Both the position numbers and the translations under genes were made by a program. This document shows, one piece after another, positions 33,108-41,790 of a stretch of DNA of 44,306 nt (the stretch's first letter is position 1; each line of letters opens with the position of its first letter). The DNA lies in assembly GCA_018396815.1 (NCBI GenBank), contig JAGTQY010000006.1:1-44306 (forward strand), read 5' to 3'. This stretch comes from Candidatus Bathyarchaeota archaeon. Its GTDB lineage: Archaea; Thermoproteota; Bathyarchaeia; 40CM-2-53-6; DTDX01. Under the pieces are notes generated by a model that was given only the letters and a program-made list of their open reading frames with translations, was not told where the DNA came from and ran no database searches.

Positions 33108-36100
33108 ATGAAGAAAGCAATTGGTGTTTTTTTAATTTTTCTCTTGATTGCTTTCTTCATGCTTAAAATTGATTTTAATAAAAGTAAAGCTTTAGAGGTT
33201 TCACCATCTAAAGGTTGGGGCATGTTTATAAACACTAAAGGGGATATAAAGGTAAACATAACAGAACCTGGAGTAGCAGTTAAAATTGAAGTCCCAAGAG
33301 AGTTTCTTGAAGGTAGAAAAGAAAACGATACTAGTTTTTTACATTCAGACATAACTAGAGATTACTATTACTATATTGTTGTTGATCAATCGCTTCATTA
33401 TCCTTATGATAAAAATGCACCTTATATAATTGAGGTTTTAAATCCTCCAATTTATATTCAACCTGACTGCACTAAAACTTTCCTTAATTTTACACCTCCA
33501 AAATATATTTTAATGAAGGATTTAAAAGCTCCAAGTATAGCAGGATTATATAATTTTTCAATTTATATAGCTAAAAAAGTTGATGAAAAAGGCTTACCTA
33601 TTTACCCAAGCAAACCATCTAATATTGTAGCTGTTCCGGTAAGCATGAGAGAAGACCCTAGCAGCATTTGGGGTTATATAATAGATGGGGAAGCTAACGT
33701 TTATATTAAAGCTAAGGGAGTAGTGTTTGCTATAGAAGTTAATACAGGTGTTATGGCTAGAGCTTACGTCGATGGTTCAACAGGATTCTTTAATTTAACA
33801 GGTTTATATAAAGGAACCTATAGAATTGAAGCGTCAGCGGGTTATTTTCCTCAAACAGGTTATGCGTATGCATTAACAGAAGTAACTATAGTAACCGTTA
33901 ATAAAGCTCAAAAAATAAATATTGGAAATGTAAGTTTGCAAAGAGGAAACATAATTTCTGGAGAAATTGTTTATCTAGATACATTTAATTTAATTAATGA
34001 GATTCAACCTCTTGAAAGCCCATATTTAAAAGCTTTAGGATTTAAGAATTTGAATTATACAATTGAAGTTTATGATGAACAAAAAAGAATTGTTGCTTCA
34101 AATATTTATTCATCGAAAAATTTAGCACGTGAACCTTTTCGTTTAATAATTAGAAATGGAACAAAATATGTTGGGTATCCTCCTATTGGAACTGAATATG
34201 CAGGTTTTGGTCCAGGTAAATACACTTTAAAAGTTTGGGTTTTTGGTTTTCTTCAACATAATTTTCCATCTATTACAATTAACGGTTATGGCTTAGAATT
34301 TTCAAATAATTATGTGCAACTTATTTATGGTGGATTAATAAATGGAACAATAAGATTTTTTAATGCTCAAACAAAGAGTTTAGAAAGCCCAAGGGAAGCT
34401 GAGCAATTAACCTTTGGAACAACTACAGGTAAATATTATGGTGGAAATATTTTAGTTAAAGCTTATAATGAAAATGGTGAATTGAAGGGATTAACTTTAA
34501 TAAATGCAACTTACCCAAATGGAACAACAATTTATGCTGATGAAACAATAATTAAATTTTATATTTTAGGTTTTAGCGAATTTTATAATAAAACTTATTC
34601 TGGCGTATGGAGGATAGGCTCATACCCTGGATTAAGCCCTTGGGATTCAGGCTTACCAGAAGGTCAATATGAAATTAGAGTTTGGATTAGAGGATACGTT
34701 CAAGCAAATAAAGCTGTAGTAAGCTTATCTAAAGGAGGAGGAAGCACTGTTACAGTGGATATGGTTCGTGGAGGCGCTTTTCAAGTAACGCTTGTTTCAA
34801 TGCATAGCAGGCCTGGAACAAGATTTCCTCAAGCTGAAACCCCATGGAGATTCTTAAATTTATGCCCTCAACCATACTTAAGAGTTTACTTTTGTAGGCT
34901 TGGAGTTGAAGAGGGTTTTGCTGAAACACAACTTAAATTAGATGTTCCAGGAGTGACTGAAACTAGAGCTAAAATAAATTTTTCAGGAGAAAATCCATCT
35001 ATAAAATCAATTATTTATGATGGCTTTATTCCTTCAGCTTTACGTGAGGGAGAATACTCTATAAAAGCTTATACTTATGGTTATGTTCAAACAGAAGATG
35101 TAACAGTTTATTTATATTTAAGCCAGATTCAATTAGCTGTAGTAATTTTATTGATAGGATCTGGGATAAACGGGACAACAGCTTTAATCGCTAATGGAGT
35201 ATTCACCAATTTAACAGAAAATACATTTATAGAAGTTGATGCTTTACTTAATGAAGATTTAAAAGGAGTAGATGTTACTAATGCTTCTAAAGGATCAAGT
35301 GGATTTGCTTTTTCTATTTATGGTTTTTATGGTAAAGGACATTTTTTTTATGTAGCACCTGACGGAACTAGAATTCGCGATTATGGTTTAGATGTTGGAA
35401 ACTATAGTGTTTATATTCCAGAATTTGGTTTTGATTGGAAATATATGCAAAAAGCACCTGTTTATGTTAATATTCAAGATTTAGGAGTTACTGTTGGAGT
35501 TTACTTTTCTTTGTATAGGCTTGGAAAAATTTATGGTGAAGTTAAAGGCGAGACATTTTATCATGATTTTATTCAACTTGTTTGGGTTTCAATATCAACT
35601 GATGAAAGAAAAGCTTACTCTTTTGATGGAAACTATATTATTCATCTTCCAGAAGGAGAATATGAAGTTAAATATTCATGTCCAGGTTATGAAACTCAAA
35701 TAATTCATATATTTATTGGAGGAAGCTTCGCTATTAGTCAAAATGTTCTTTTAATCCAGGGTTCCTCCACACAACCTTTTCCTATCCCTTCATTAGCAAT
35801 GTCAATTGAAGTTAAGCCATTAAATGAATCTTATATTCTTTCAGCAAAATTAATTAACTATAACCAAACAGAACAAAACATGATTTTTTTATGGATGTCA
35901 AATTCAGGCGAGTTTAATTCAACTATTGGAAAAACAGTTTTATGGATGCCCATAGATGAATATGAAGAATATGAAGTTAAAGTTGTAGCTATCGTTAATG
36001 GTGAGGCTTTATCTTCAACTAGCATTAAACTATTAAACTTAAAGACGATAGAATTTCCAAAAGTTTTTCAACTTTTAACGTTGTTATCGCTTATTTTAAT

Positions 36101-36158
36101 TGTTACTTTAAAAATGTTACAAAAAAGGATTAAAAAACCTAAAAGATTTCAAATTTAA
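33108..36158 (+). CDS. Large surface-anchored beta-repeat protein
   Basis: 1016 residues. A signal peptide at 1-30 (FLIFLLIAFFMLKI) and a C-terminal membrane helix near 990-1005 followed by a basic tail (KRIKKPKRFQI) place the bulk outside the cell. A motif G-x-Y-x-[IVL]-x-[VA]-x3-GY-x-Q recurs six times near residues 235, 370, 520, 648, 764 and 850 (for example GQYEIRVWIRGYVQ, GEYSIKAYTYGYVQ), typical of carboxypeptidase-regulatory-like beta-sandwich repeats. Many N-x-S/T sites suggest N-glycosylation. It may be an S-layer-associated or adhesion protein. It is divergent from the A24 peptidase, but its signal is class I, not a pilin type. Confidence 0.82.
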   Translation: MKKAIGVFLIFLLIAFFMLKIDFNKSKALEVSPSKGWGMFINTKGDIKVNITEPGVAVKIEVPREFLEGRKENDTSFLHSDITRDYYYYIVVDQSLHYPYDKNAPYIIEVLNPPIYIQPDCTKTFLNFTPPKYILMKDLKAPSIAGLYNFSIYIAKKVDEKGLPIYPSKPSNIVAVPVSMREDPSSIWGYIIDGEANVYIKAKGVVFAIEVNTGVMARAYVDGSTGFFNLTGLYKGTYRIEASAGYFPQTGYAYALTEVTIVTVNKAQKINIGNVSLQRGNIISGEIVYLDTFNLINEIQPLESPYLKALGFKNLNYTIEVYDEQKRIVASNIYSSKNLAREPFRLIIRNGTKYVGYPPIGTEYAGFGPGKYTLKVWVFGFLQHNFPSITINGYGLEFSNNYVQLIYGGLINGTIRFFNAQTKSLESPREAEQLTFGTTTGKYYGGNILVKAYNENGELKGLTLINATYPNGTTIYADETIIKFYILGFSEFYNKTYSGVWRIGSYPGLSPWDSGLPEGQYEIRVWIRGYVQANKAVVSLSKGGGSTVTVDMVRGGAFQVTLVSMHSRPGTRFPQAETPWRFLNLCPQPYLRVYFCRLGVEEGFAETQLKLDVPGVTETRAKINFSGENPSIKSIIYDGFIPSALREGEYSIKAYTYGYVQTEDVTVYLYLSQIQLAVVILLIGSGINGTTALIANGVFTNLTENTFIEVDALLNEDLKGVDVTNASKGSSGFAFSIYGFYGKGHFFYVAPDGTRIRDYGLDVGNYSVYIPEFGFDWKYMQKAPVYVNIQDLGVTVGVYFSLYRLGKIYGEVKGETFYHDFIQLVWVSISTDERKAYSFDGNYIIHLPEGEYEVKYSCPGYETQIIHIFIGGSFAISQNVLLIQGSSTQPFPIPSLAMSIEVKPLNESYILSAKLINYNQTEQNMIFLWMSNSGEFNSTIGKTVLWMPIDEYEEYEVKVVAIVNGEALSSTSIKLLNLKTIEFPKVFQLLTLLSLILIVTLKMLQKRIKKPKRFQI

Positions 36159-36211
36159 TAAAAAAATTTTATATTTTATAAGCGCTATAAATTTTAATGT
36201 TGAGGGGATAA

Positions 36212-36448
36212 ATGTTGGCAATAGCCTTTGTTTTAATAAATGCTGAAATAGGCTCTGAAAGCGAACTTGTAGAAGAGCTTAGAAAAATGCCGTATGTTAA
36301 AGAAGCTTATTTAGTTTATGGCGTTTATGATATAATAGCTAGAATTGAAGCTGAAAACATGGATAAACTAAAGGAAATAGTTACATGGAAAATTAGAAAA
36401 TTAAATAAGGTTCGCTCAACTTTAACAATGATTGTAATGGAAAGCTAA
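36212..36448 (+). CDS. Stand-alone Lrp/AsnC-type RAM domain protein, second copy
   Basis: 78 residues, RAM domain only. It closely matches the protein at 25474: IAFVLINAEIGSESELVEEL, VYGVYDIIARIEA, RSTLTMIVMES. No helix-turn-helix is present. The start ATG follows GAGGGGAT. It lies 53 bases after the surface protein and is followed by tiaS. Paralogues in this genome may form mixed oligomers or answer to different amino acids. Confidence 0.9.
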   Translation: MLAIAFVLINAEIGSESELVEELRKMPYVKEAYLVYGVYDIIARIEAENMDKLKEIVTWKIRKLNKVRSTLTMIVMES

Positions 36449-36520
36449 AAACTTCACTTTCTTATTTTTTAGGATTCTTAAAATTTTTGAATTTTAGCTT
36501 TATTTTTAAGGTTGAATTTA

Positions 36521-37852
36521 ATGGAGCAAACTTGCCATATCGGGATAGATGATACAGATTCTCCAAGAATGGGTTGCACTACATACATAGCTGCTTTACT
36601 GGTTGAAAAACTTGAAAAAGTGGGTTGTAAATTTATTGATTACCCTAATTTAATTAGGTTAAACCCTAATGTTCCATGGAAAACTAGAGGTAACGGAGCA
36701 GTAGCTTTAAGATTTAAATGTCTACCTTATCAATTTGAAGAAATTAAATTTATAGTTTCAAAAATTGTTAAAGACAATTCAGATTTAGGTTATCCTAAAA
36801 CAGATCCTGCTATAGCTTTTTTAAAAGGTGAAGTGCCAAATGAGCTTTTTTTATTTGCTAAGAGAGCTATTCAAAATGTTGTTTCTGTTAAAGAAGCTGA
36901 AAAGATAGCTGAAACATTTAATATTGAGGTAGAGTTAATTAAAGGGGAAAGAGGTATAGTTGGAGCTTTAGCAGCTTTAGGAGAGACACTTCAAAATGAT
37001 TATACATACGAGTTAATAGCGTATAGAATGATTGAAAACAGAGGGACAAAAAGAAGAGTATGCGAGGAATCTATAAAAAAGATGGATGAAGAAACTAGAC
37101 CTTTAACATTTAACAATTATGATTATGAAAAAAAGAGAGTTTTAATTACACCTAGGGGTAACGATCCAATTTTATTTGGTATTAGAGGAGAGGAGCCTTT
37201 TATTCTTATTAAAGCCTTTAAAATGCTTAAAGTTTATGAAGAAATTGAGAGATGGGTAATTTTTAGAACTAATCAAGGAACAGATATGCACTTAAGAAAA
37301 GTAAACTCTATTAGTGAGGTGACACCTTATCAACCTGTTATAGTTCTAGGAGAAGTAGCAACCCAACCAAAAACTATCCCTGGAGGACATGTAATTTTTA
37401 AAATAAAAGATGAAAGTGGAGAGATAGATTGCGCTGCTTATGAACCTACGGGAAAGTTTAGAAATATAATTAGGAAGCTAATTTTGGGAGATTTAGTTGA
37501 AGTGGCTGGAGGAGTAAAACCTCCAACAGGAAATCATGGAAAAACAATTAATATAGAGAAAATAAGGATTTTAAAGCTAGCAGAGAAAAATGCTTATTTA
37601 AATCCTTTATGTGAAAAATGCAAGAAAAGAATGAAATCTTTAGGTAAAAACCAAGGTTTTAAGTGCGAGAAATGCGGGTTTAAAACATCAAAAAAAGAAA
37701 AAATAAAGATTACACTTGAGAGAGATTTAAAAGAAGGTTTATATATACCACCGCCTAGAGCGCATAGACACTTAACTAAACCTGAATCAAGATACGGTAG
37801 AGAAAAGCATAGTGAACCATTTAAACTTATAGATAAATGGCATGAACCTTAA
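36521..37852 (+). CDS. tiaS: tRNA(Ile2) agmatidine synthetase TiaS
   Basis: 443 residues. It replaces C34 of tRNA-Ile2 (CAU) with agmatidine so that AUA is read as isoleucine. Signature CHIGIDDTDSPRMGCTTY is at the N-terminus, then PWKTRGNGAVALRF (ATP/phosphate site), GERGIVGALAALGE, an OB-fold (VIVLGEVATQPKTIPGGHVI) and a C-terminal zinc ribbon with CEKC pairs. The ATG at 36521 is preferred to the TTG at 36512, which lies in the AAGGTTG that serves as ribosome-binding site. TiaS is archaea-specific and essential. Confidence 0.95.
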   Translation: MEQTCHIGIDDTDSPRMGCTTYIAALLVEKLEKVGCKFIDYPNLIRLNPNVPWKTRGNGAVALRFKCLPYQFEEIKFIVSKIVKDNSDLGYPKTDPAIAFLKGEVPNELFLFAKRAIQNVVSVKEAEKIAETFNIEVELIKGERGIVGALAALGETLQNDYTYELIAYRMIENRGTKRRVCEESIKKMDEETRPLTFNNYDYEKKRVLITPRGNDPILFGIRGEEPFILIKAFKMLKVYEEIERWVIFRTNQGTDMHLRKVNSISEVTPYQPVIVLGEVATQPKTIPGGHVIFKIKDESGEIDCAAYEPTGKFRNIIRKLILGDLVEVAGGVKPPTGNHGKTINIEKIRILKLAEKNAYLNPLCEKCKKRMKSLGKNQGFKCEKCGFKTSKKEKIKITLERDLKEGLYIPPPRAHRHLTKPESRYGREKHSEPFKLIDKWHEP

Positions 37853-37854
37853 AG

Positions 37855-38514
37855 TTACATTTTACGTTTTAAATTTAAAGCTTTAACTAAAAAATTAAAG
37901 GCTGATTCTCCAGCTTCCCTGTCTAACACTAAAGATTTACTTGGTTTAATTATTCCTATTCCATTCAGGCTTTTTAATTTCGCTAATCCAAGAAGAACCC
38001 CAATGATACCGGGAAGCTCAGTTGTTTTTAAGGGTTTTCCCCCAAAATTAACGAGTTTTTTAATTAAATTTTCTGATGTTGCTGTGACGTAAATATCTTT
38101 AACGTAATTTGATAATGCTGCGACACCATCTACAATAATCAATTTTTTAATTTTAAATTTTAAACCAAAATCCAAAATTTTATTAAGCAAAATATAATAT
38201 GCTTCAGATTCATCAACTGCAATTTTAGAGTTCCCAACACAAATTATAAGGTTTGGATAGCAAAAACCGCTTTCATAAAAATCCCATTTAGGTAAATTGC
38301 AGATTCCATCATTTTGAATTAAAGCTTGATCAAGAAAATAGTAACTATAAAAGCTTGAAAAAAACTTCGCTCGACTCCATTCTATAAGCAATTGAGTTGA
38401 AACTCGACCAACATTACCAACTCCTGAAACCCCAATTATATAAATGGGATTTTTCAATTTAGGCTTATACTCTAAATGAAAAAAACTTGAATCTTTATTA
38501 ATCATTTTATTCAT
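37855..38514 (-). CDS. PAC2-family protein (proteasome assembly chaperone-like)
   Basis: 219 residues of the PAC2/ATP-grasp-like family. Features are YIIGVSGVGNVGRVSTQLLI near the N-terminus, a central IIVDGVAALS, and PLKTTELPGIIGVLLGLAK. Archaeal relatives are often called proteasome assembly chaperones; a role here is not shown. The ATG is tight against GAGGAA, and a second ATG three codons on would be better spaced. It converges on tiaS with two bases between. Confidence 0.8.
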   Translation of the reverse strand: MNKMINKDSSFFHLEYKPKLKNPIYIIGVSGVGNVGRVSTQLLIEWSRAKFFSSFYSYYFLDQALIQNDGICNLPKWDFYESGFCYPNLIICVGNSKIAVDESEAYYILLNKILDFGLKFKIKKLIIVDGVAALSNYVKDIYVTATSENLIKKLVNFGGKPLKTTELPGIIGVLLGLAKLKSLNGIGIIKPSKSLVLDREAGESAFNFLVKALNLKRKM

Positions 38515-38624
38515 TTCCTCTGTTGAAAACTAATTAAACTGCTAAACTATCAAAGCGAAAAAGAATAAATTAAATTTTCTTGTTCTCTAGAAGCAACTTT
38601 AAACAAAGTTAAATGAGAGTAAAC

Positions 38625-38636
38625 ATTTATATTTAA
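38625..38636 (+). promoter_or_regulatory. TATA box of the initiator tRNA gene
   Basis: ATTTATATTTAA lies about 43-54 bases before the tRNA 5' end. A transcript start about 26 bases on, near 38655, would leave a leader of some 24 bases for RNase P to remove. Confidence 0.6.
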
Positions 38637-38678
38637 GGAAAAATTTCAACTTTAATGGATATTATGAATCTAAATTGT

Positions 38679-38776
38679 AGCGGGGTGGGGTAGCCAGGTT
38701 AACCCGCAGGGCTCATAAAGCTTAAAAAGCTTAGGAAACCCTGAGATCGGACGTTCGAATCGTCCCCCCGCTACCA
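38679..38776 (+). tRNA. Initiator tRNA-Met (CAU) with intron
   Basis: A full cloverleaf can be drawn by eye: acceptor AGCGGGG/CCCCGCT with the A1-U72 pair typical of archaeal initiators, D stem GGGT/ACCC, anticodon stem CAGGG/CCCTG with the three G-C pairs of initiator tRNA, loop CTCATAA after splicing, variable AGATC, T arm GGACG-TTCGAAT-CGTCC, discriminator A (38773) and an encoded CCA (38774-38776). The anticodon CAT is at 38714-38716. The gene is interrupted by a 20-base intron. Confidence 0.96.
38718..38737 (+). other. tRNA intron (20 nt, position 37/38)
   Basis: The intron lies between A37 (38717) and A38 (38738), the canonical archaeal site. It folds into a bulge-helix-bulge: bulge TAA (38716-38718), a four-pair helix C-G, T-G, C-A (mismatch), A-T, and bulge AAA (38736-38738). 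A five-pair hairpin AGCTT/AAGCT with an AAA loop sits on top. Cleavage after the second base of each bulge gives exactly this intron, as expected for the splicing endonuclease. Confidence 0.9.
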
Positions 38777-38804
38777 ACTATATATACCTTCTAGTAATTT
38801 TTAA

Positions 38805-38842
38805 ATTATTGGAAAAATTTATATAGATGTTTTTTCAATAAT
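38805..38842 (+). promoter_or_regulatory. Inverted repeat flanking a TATA box before the permease gene
   Basis: ATTATTGGAAAAA (38805-38817) and TTTTTTCAATAAT (38830-38842) are inverted copies with one mismatch. The spacer holds TTTATATA (38818-38825), a good TATA box about 85 bases before the permease ATG. A dyad whose arms bracket the TATA box is a likely operator for a repressor. A terminator for the tRNA transcript is the alternative. Confidence 0.5.
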
Positions 38843-38907
38843 CTTGCTTCTAAATATCTCCTATCTTTCTAGCATAAATTACCCTATAAAAATTTGAGGT
38901 TTCTAGT

Positions 38908-40833
38908 ATGCATAAAAAGAATGAAAATGAAAAATCTTTAAAGCGAGAAGTGGGTTGGTTTGGAGCTTTTTGTATGGGGTATGCTGATGTGGGAGCAGAC
39001 ATTTATGTTGCTATAGGGCTGGTAGCTTATTACGCGGCTGGAGCAGCCCCTTTAGCTTTTTTAATTGCTTCCATAACTTATATTTGTACTGGATTAGCTT
39101 ATGCGGAGTTAGCTTCAATTTATCCTTATGCTGGTGGAGCTCAAGTTTACGCTATGAAAGCTTTTAATGATTTTGTAGGTTTTATAGCTGGTTGGGCAGT
39201 AATGCTTGATTATACAGTTGATATAACTTTATTTTCCTTAGCTTCAGCAGGTTACTTAAGTTTCTTTTTTCCATCGTTAAAAACAACATATATATCTTTA
39301 AATATTTTGGGGAATACATTTAATTTATGTTATCTTAATTTAACAGCTTTAATATTGGTTTTAATGCTTTTATTGCTTAATATAATTGGTATTAAGGAGT
39401 CGTCAATTTTTAATGAAGTTTTAGTTTCTTTAGATTTAATTGTTGAAGTAATGATTTTAATTTTCGGTTTTATTTTAGCATTTAACTTTTACTTTTTTTT
39501 AAAGCAGATATATGTGTTTGGAGCCCCTTCACCTTTACTTAATGTTTCTTATGTTATTAAAGGGTTGGATGTTAACTCTCAAAATTTTATTTATGGTGTT
39601 ACTTTAGCGATGACTTCATATATAGGTATAGAATCTATAGCTCAAGCTGCTGAAGAAACTGTTAGACCATATAAATGGATTCCAAGAGCAAATAAATTAT
39701 CAATTTTATCTGTAATTGTTTTTGCAGTTGGTTTATCAACGCTTAGTATGGGCGTTATGCCTTGGAATGTCTTAGGCGAATCAAGGGAGGATCCTATGGC
39801 TACATTGGCTCATGCAATACCTGTAATTGGAAAATTTATATCACCTATTGTTGCTTTAACAGGATTTGTTATATGTCTTGTTTCAACAAATACAGGTGTG
39901 ATAGGGGTCTCAAGAGTTACATTTTCAATGGGAAGATTTAAGCTTATGCCTGAAGTTTTTTATAGAGTCCACTCAAAATTTAAAACACCTTATTTAACAA
40001 TAATTCTTTTCGGTTCAATTGGAGGATTAATGGTTTTTCTAGGTGATTTAAGAGTTATTGCAGATCTTTACAATTTTGGAGCTTTATTATCCTATATGAT
40101 AGTTAATTTATGTTTAATTATTCTTAGGAATACAGAAAGGGAAGTTTATAGACCTTGGAAAGCACCAGGAGAATTTACATTAAAAATTGGCAAAAAGAAA
40201 CTGTTTATTCCTGTGCTTGGTTTAATAGGGTTTATCTCATGCGCAATTATTTGGAGTTTAGTTTTAATTTACCATAAAGAAGGGAGAATTTTAGGTACAA
40301 TTTGGCTTTTAATAGGATTAACTTTATTCTATCTATATAGAAAAATAGTTGTAAAAATACCGCTTTTATCTAGAGAAACCGGGAAATTTATTAAACCAAG
40401 CGGATACATGATTGACGCTTTAGTACTTATTAGAACACCTGAAGATTACGAGGAAATATCTAAATCTATAAATGAATCCCTAGATAAACGATTTAAACTT
40501 AACTTGTTAACAATTCTCGATCCTAAATCTTTTGGTTTAAGCAAAGAACATGTAAAAGATTATAAAGAGCTTTTAACACTTAAAAAAGATACTTGGATTG
40601 ATCTTCAAAATTTAGCTAAACAACTTTCAAGTTTAGGGTTTGAATGTAAAGTTAAGGTGGAAGTTGGCGATATGGAACGAATAATAATGGAGGAAGCTGA
40701 AAGACATGATTTAGTAGTTTTAATAAAAAGAAAAACTGTTAGAGAAGAGTTAGAGAAAGAAAGAATTGATTCTTTATACGTAATGTTATCTAAACAATAT
40801 CCAGGCAAGTTAACAGTGGTTAGAAGGGTTTAA
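38908..40833 (+). CDS. APC-family amino acid permease with UspA-like tail
   Basis: 641 residues. Residues about 15-480 hold some 12 membrane helices with APC features: GWFGAFCMGYADVGADIY, AYAELASIYPYAGGAQVYAM (unwound first helix and substrate region) and GIESIAQAAEETVRPYKWIP. Residues about 490-641 form a cytosolic UspA-like domain (IDALVLIRTPEDYEEISKSI, HDLVVLIKRKTVREELEKE). It probably imports or exchanges amino acids, with the tail sensing nucleotide. It leads a three-gene run with a RAM protein and a free UspA protein. Confidence 0.88.
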   Translation: MHKKNENEKSLKREVGWFGAFCMGYADVGADIYVAIGLVAYYAAGAAPLAFLIASITYICTGLAYAELASIYPYAGGAQVYAMKAFNDFVGFIAGWAVMLDYTVDITLFSLASAGYLSFFFPSLKTTYISLNILGNTFNLCYLNLTALILVLMLLLLNIIGIKESSIFNEVLVSLDLIVEVMILIFGFILAFNFYFFLKQIYVFGAPSPLLNVSYVIKGLDVNSQNFIYGVTLAMTSYIGIESIAQAAEETVRPYKWIPRANKLSILSVIVFAVGLSTLSMGVMPWNVLGESREDPMATLAHAIPVIGKFISPIVALTGFVICLVSTNTGVIGVSRVTFSMGRFKLMPEVFYRVHSKFKTPYLTIILFGSIGGLMVFLGDLRVIADLYNFGALLSYMIVNLCLIILRNTEREVYRPWKAPGEFTLKIGKKKLFIPVLGLIGFISCAIIWSLVLIYHKEGRILGTIWLLIGLTLFYLYRKIVVKIPLLSRETGKFIKPSGYMIDALVLIRTPEDYEEISKSINESLDKRFKLNLLTILDPKSFGLSKEHVKDYKELLTLKKDTWIDLQNLAKQLSSLGFECKVKVEVGDMERIIMEEAERHDLVVLIKRKTVREELEKERIDSLYVMLSKQYPGKLTVVRRV

Positions 40834-40835
40834 AA

Positions 40836-41096
40836 ATGCTTGTAATTTTAAATATATTTATTGAACAAAAAAGAAGTGATAAAATAATTAAGGAGCTTTC
40901 TAAACTTCCTGAAATAAAAGATGTTTACGAAGTTATTGGAGAATGCGATTTAATAGCTTTAGCTTCAGTTAACGATTCAAATGAGTTTAAAGAGTTCTTA
41001 AAGAATAAAACTTTAAAGATTAAAGGTGTGAAAAGCGCTGTAACAATGATTGTTTCTCACATTTATAAAAAGGATGGGAAAATCACATATGAATAA
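40836..41096 (+). CDS. Stand-alone RAM domain protein, third copy (permease operon)
   Basis: 86 residues. A divergent RAM domain: LNIFIEQKRSDKIIKELSKL, VYEVIGECDLIALASVNDS, VKSAVTMIVSHI, then a short charged tail (KKDGKITYE). It starts two bases after the permease stop and overlaps the next gene by eight bases, so the three are one unit. RAM domains bind amino acids, so it may sense the permease substrate; this is inference from context. Confidence 0.85.
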   Translation: MLVILNIFIEQKRSDKIIKELSKLPEIKDVYEVIGECDLIALASVNDSNEFKEFLKNKTLKIKGVKSAVTMIVSHIYKKDGKITYE

Positions 41097-41535
41097 TGAA
41101 GAATATCATGAAGCTTCAATATTAATTCCAATATCCACCTTTATAGATAAAGAAAGATTAATTAAAGCTTTACATGCTATTTCCATTTTTCAAAAACTTA
41201 AACTAGTTTTATTTCATGTGATAGAACTTAAAAGTAGAACTACTCCTATTGAAGCTGAATTTTTTGAAGAACATACAAAAAAAATTAAAGGTTTTCTTGA
41301 TGAAGTTAAAGATTGGTTAATAAAACAGGGATATAATGTTTTAGTTAAAATTGTTGTTGCAAGAAGTATTTCTGAAGGAATAATTTATGAATCTAATTCT
41401 GGCGATTACAATATTGTAATTATGATGAAGAGGAAGCCTAGAAGAGGCTTCAAAAAGTTTCTTCATAAAAGCATAAGTGAAAAAGTAATAAAGTATACTA
41501 GGAAGCTTGTATTGATTATTCCAACAGATTTTTAA
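41089..41535 (+). CDS. UspA-like protein (permease operon)
   Basis: 148 residues starting MNNEEYHEASILIPIST. It has the Usp layout: first strand ILIPIST, KLVLFHVIEL, VKIVVARSISEGIIYES and a last strand RKLVLIIPT. The usual ATP loop G-x2-G-x9-G is degenerate (MMKRKPRRGFKKFLHKS). The ATG at 41089 overlaps the RAM stop and has GGATGGG about ten bases before it; a longer frame from 41050 is less likely. It resembles the C-terminal tail of the permease two genes upstream. Confidence 0.8.
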   Translation: MNNEEYHEASILIPISTFIDKERLIKALHAISIFQKLKLVLFHVIELKSRTTPIEAEFFEEHTKKIKGFLDEVKDWLIKQGYNVLVKIVVARSISEGIIYESNSGDYNIVIMMKRKPRRGFKKFLHKSISEKVIKYTRKLVLIIPTDF

Positions 41536-41595
41536 ACCACTTTAAATATTATATTCAAAGCTGCAACGCTTATAAATAACGTGAGGTGCTTAAAA

Positions 41596-41790
41596 ATGCC
41601 TGCAGAAATATTTAATCTTGAAGAATTCATTAAGTTAAGTGAAGCTGCTTCTGAATGCCGAGTAAAAAAAACTAAAGGAATTGTTAAACTTAAGTTAAGA
41701 ACTAAAAAAAAGCTTTATACAATTAAGCTAAAGGAGAATGAAGCTGAAGAAGCTTTAAAAAAAATTAAATGCCCAATTGTTGAAGTTTAA
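41596..41790 (+). CDS. rpl38e: 50S ribosomal protein L38e
   Basis: 64 residues starting MPAEIFNLEEFIKLSEAAS and containing ECRVKKTKG, VKLKLRTKKKLYTIKL and a KKIKCPIVEV end. This is L38e, a small large-subunit protein shared by eukaryotes and part of the TACK archaea. The ATG at 41596 follows GAGGTG by seven bases; an in-frame GTG at 41581 precedes that site and is rejected. CTTTAAATATTAT at about 41540-41552 is the probable TATA box. Confidence 0.93.
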   Translation: MPAEIFNLEEFIKLSEAASECRVKKTKGIVKLKLRTKKKLYTIKLKENEAEEALKKIKCPIVEV

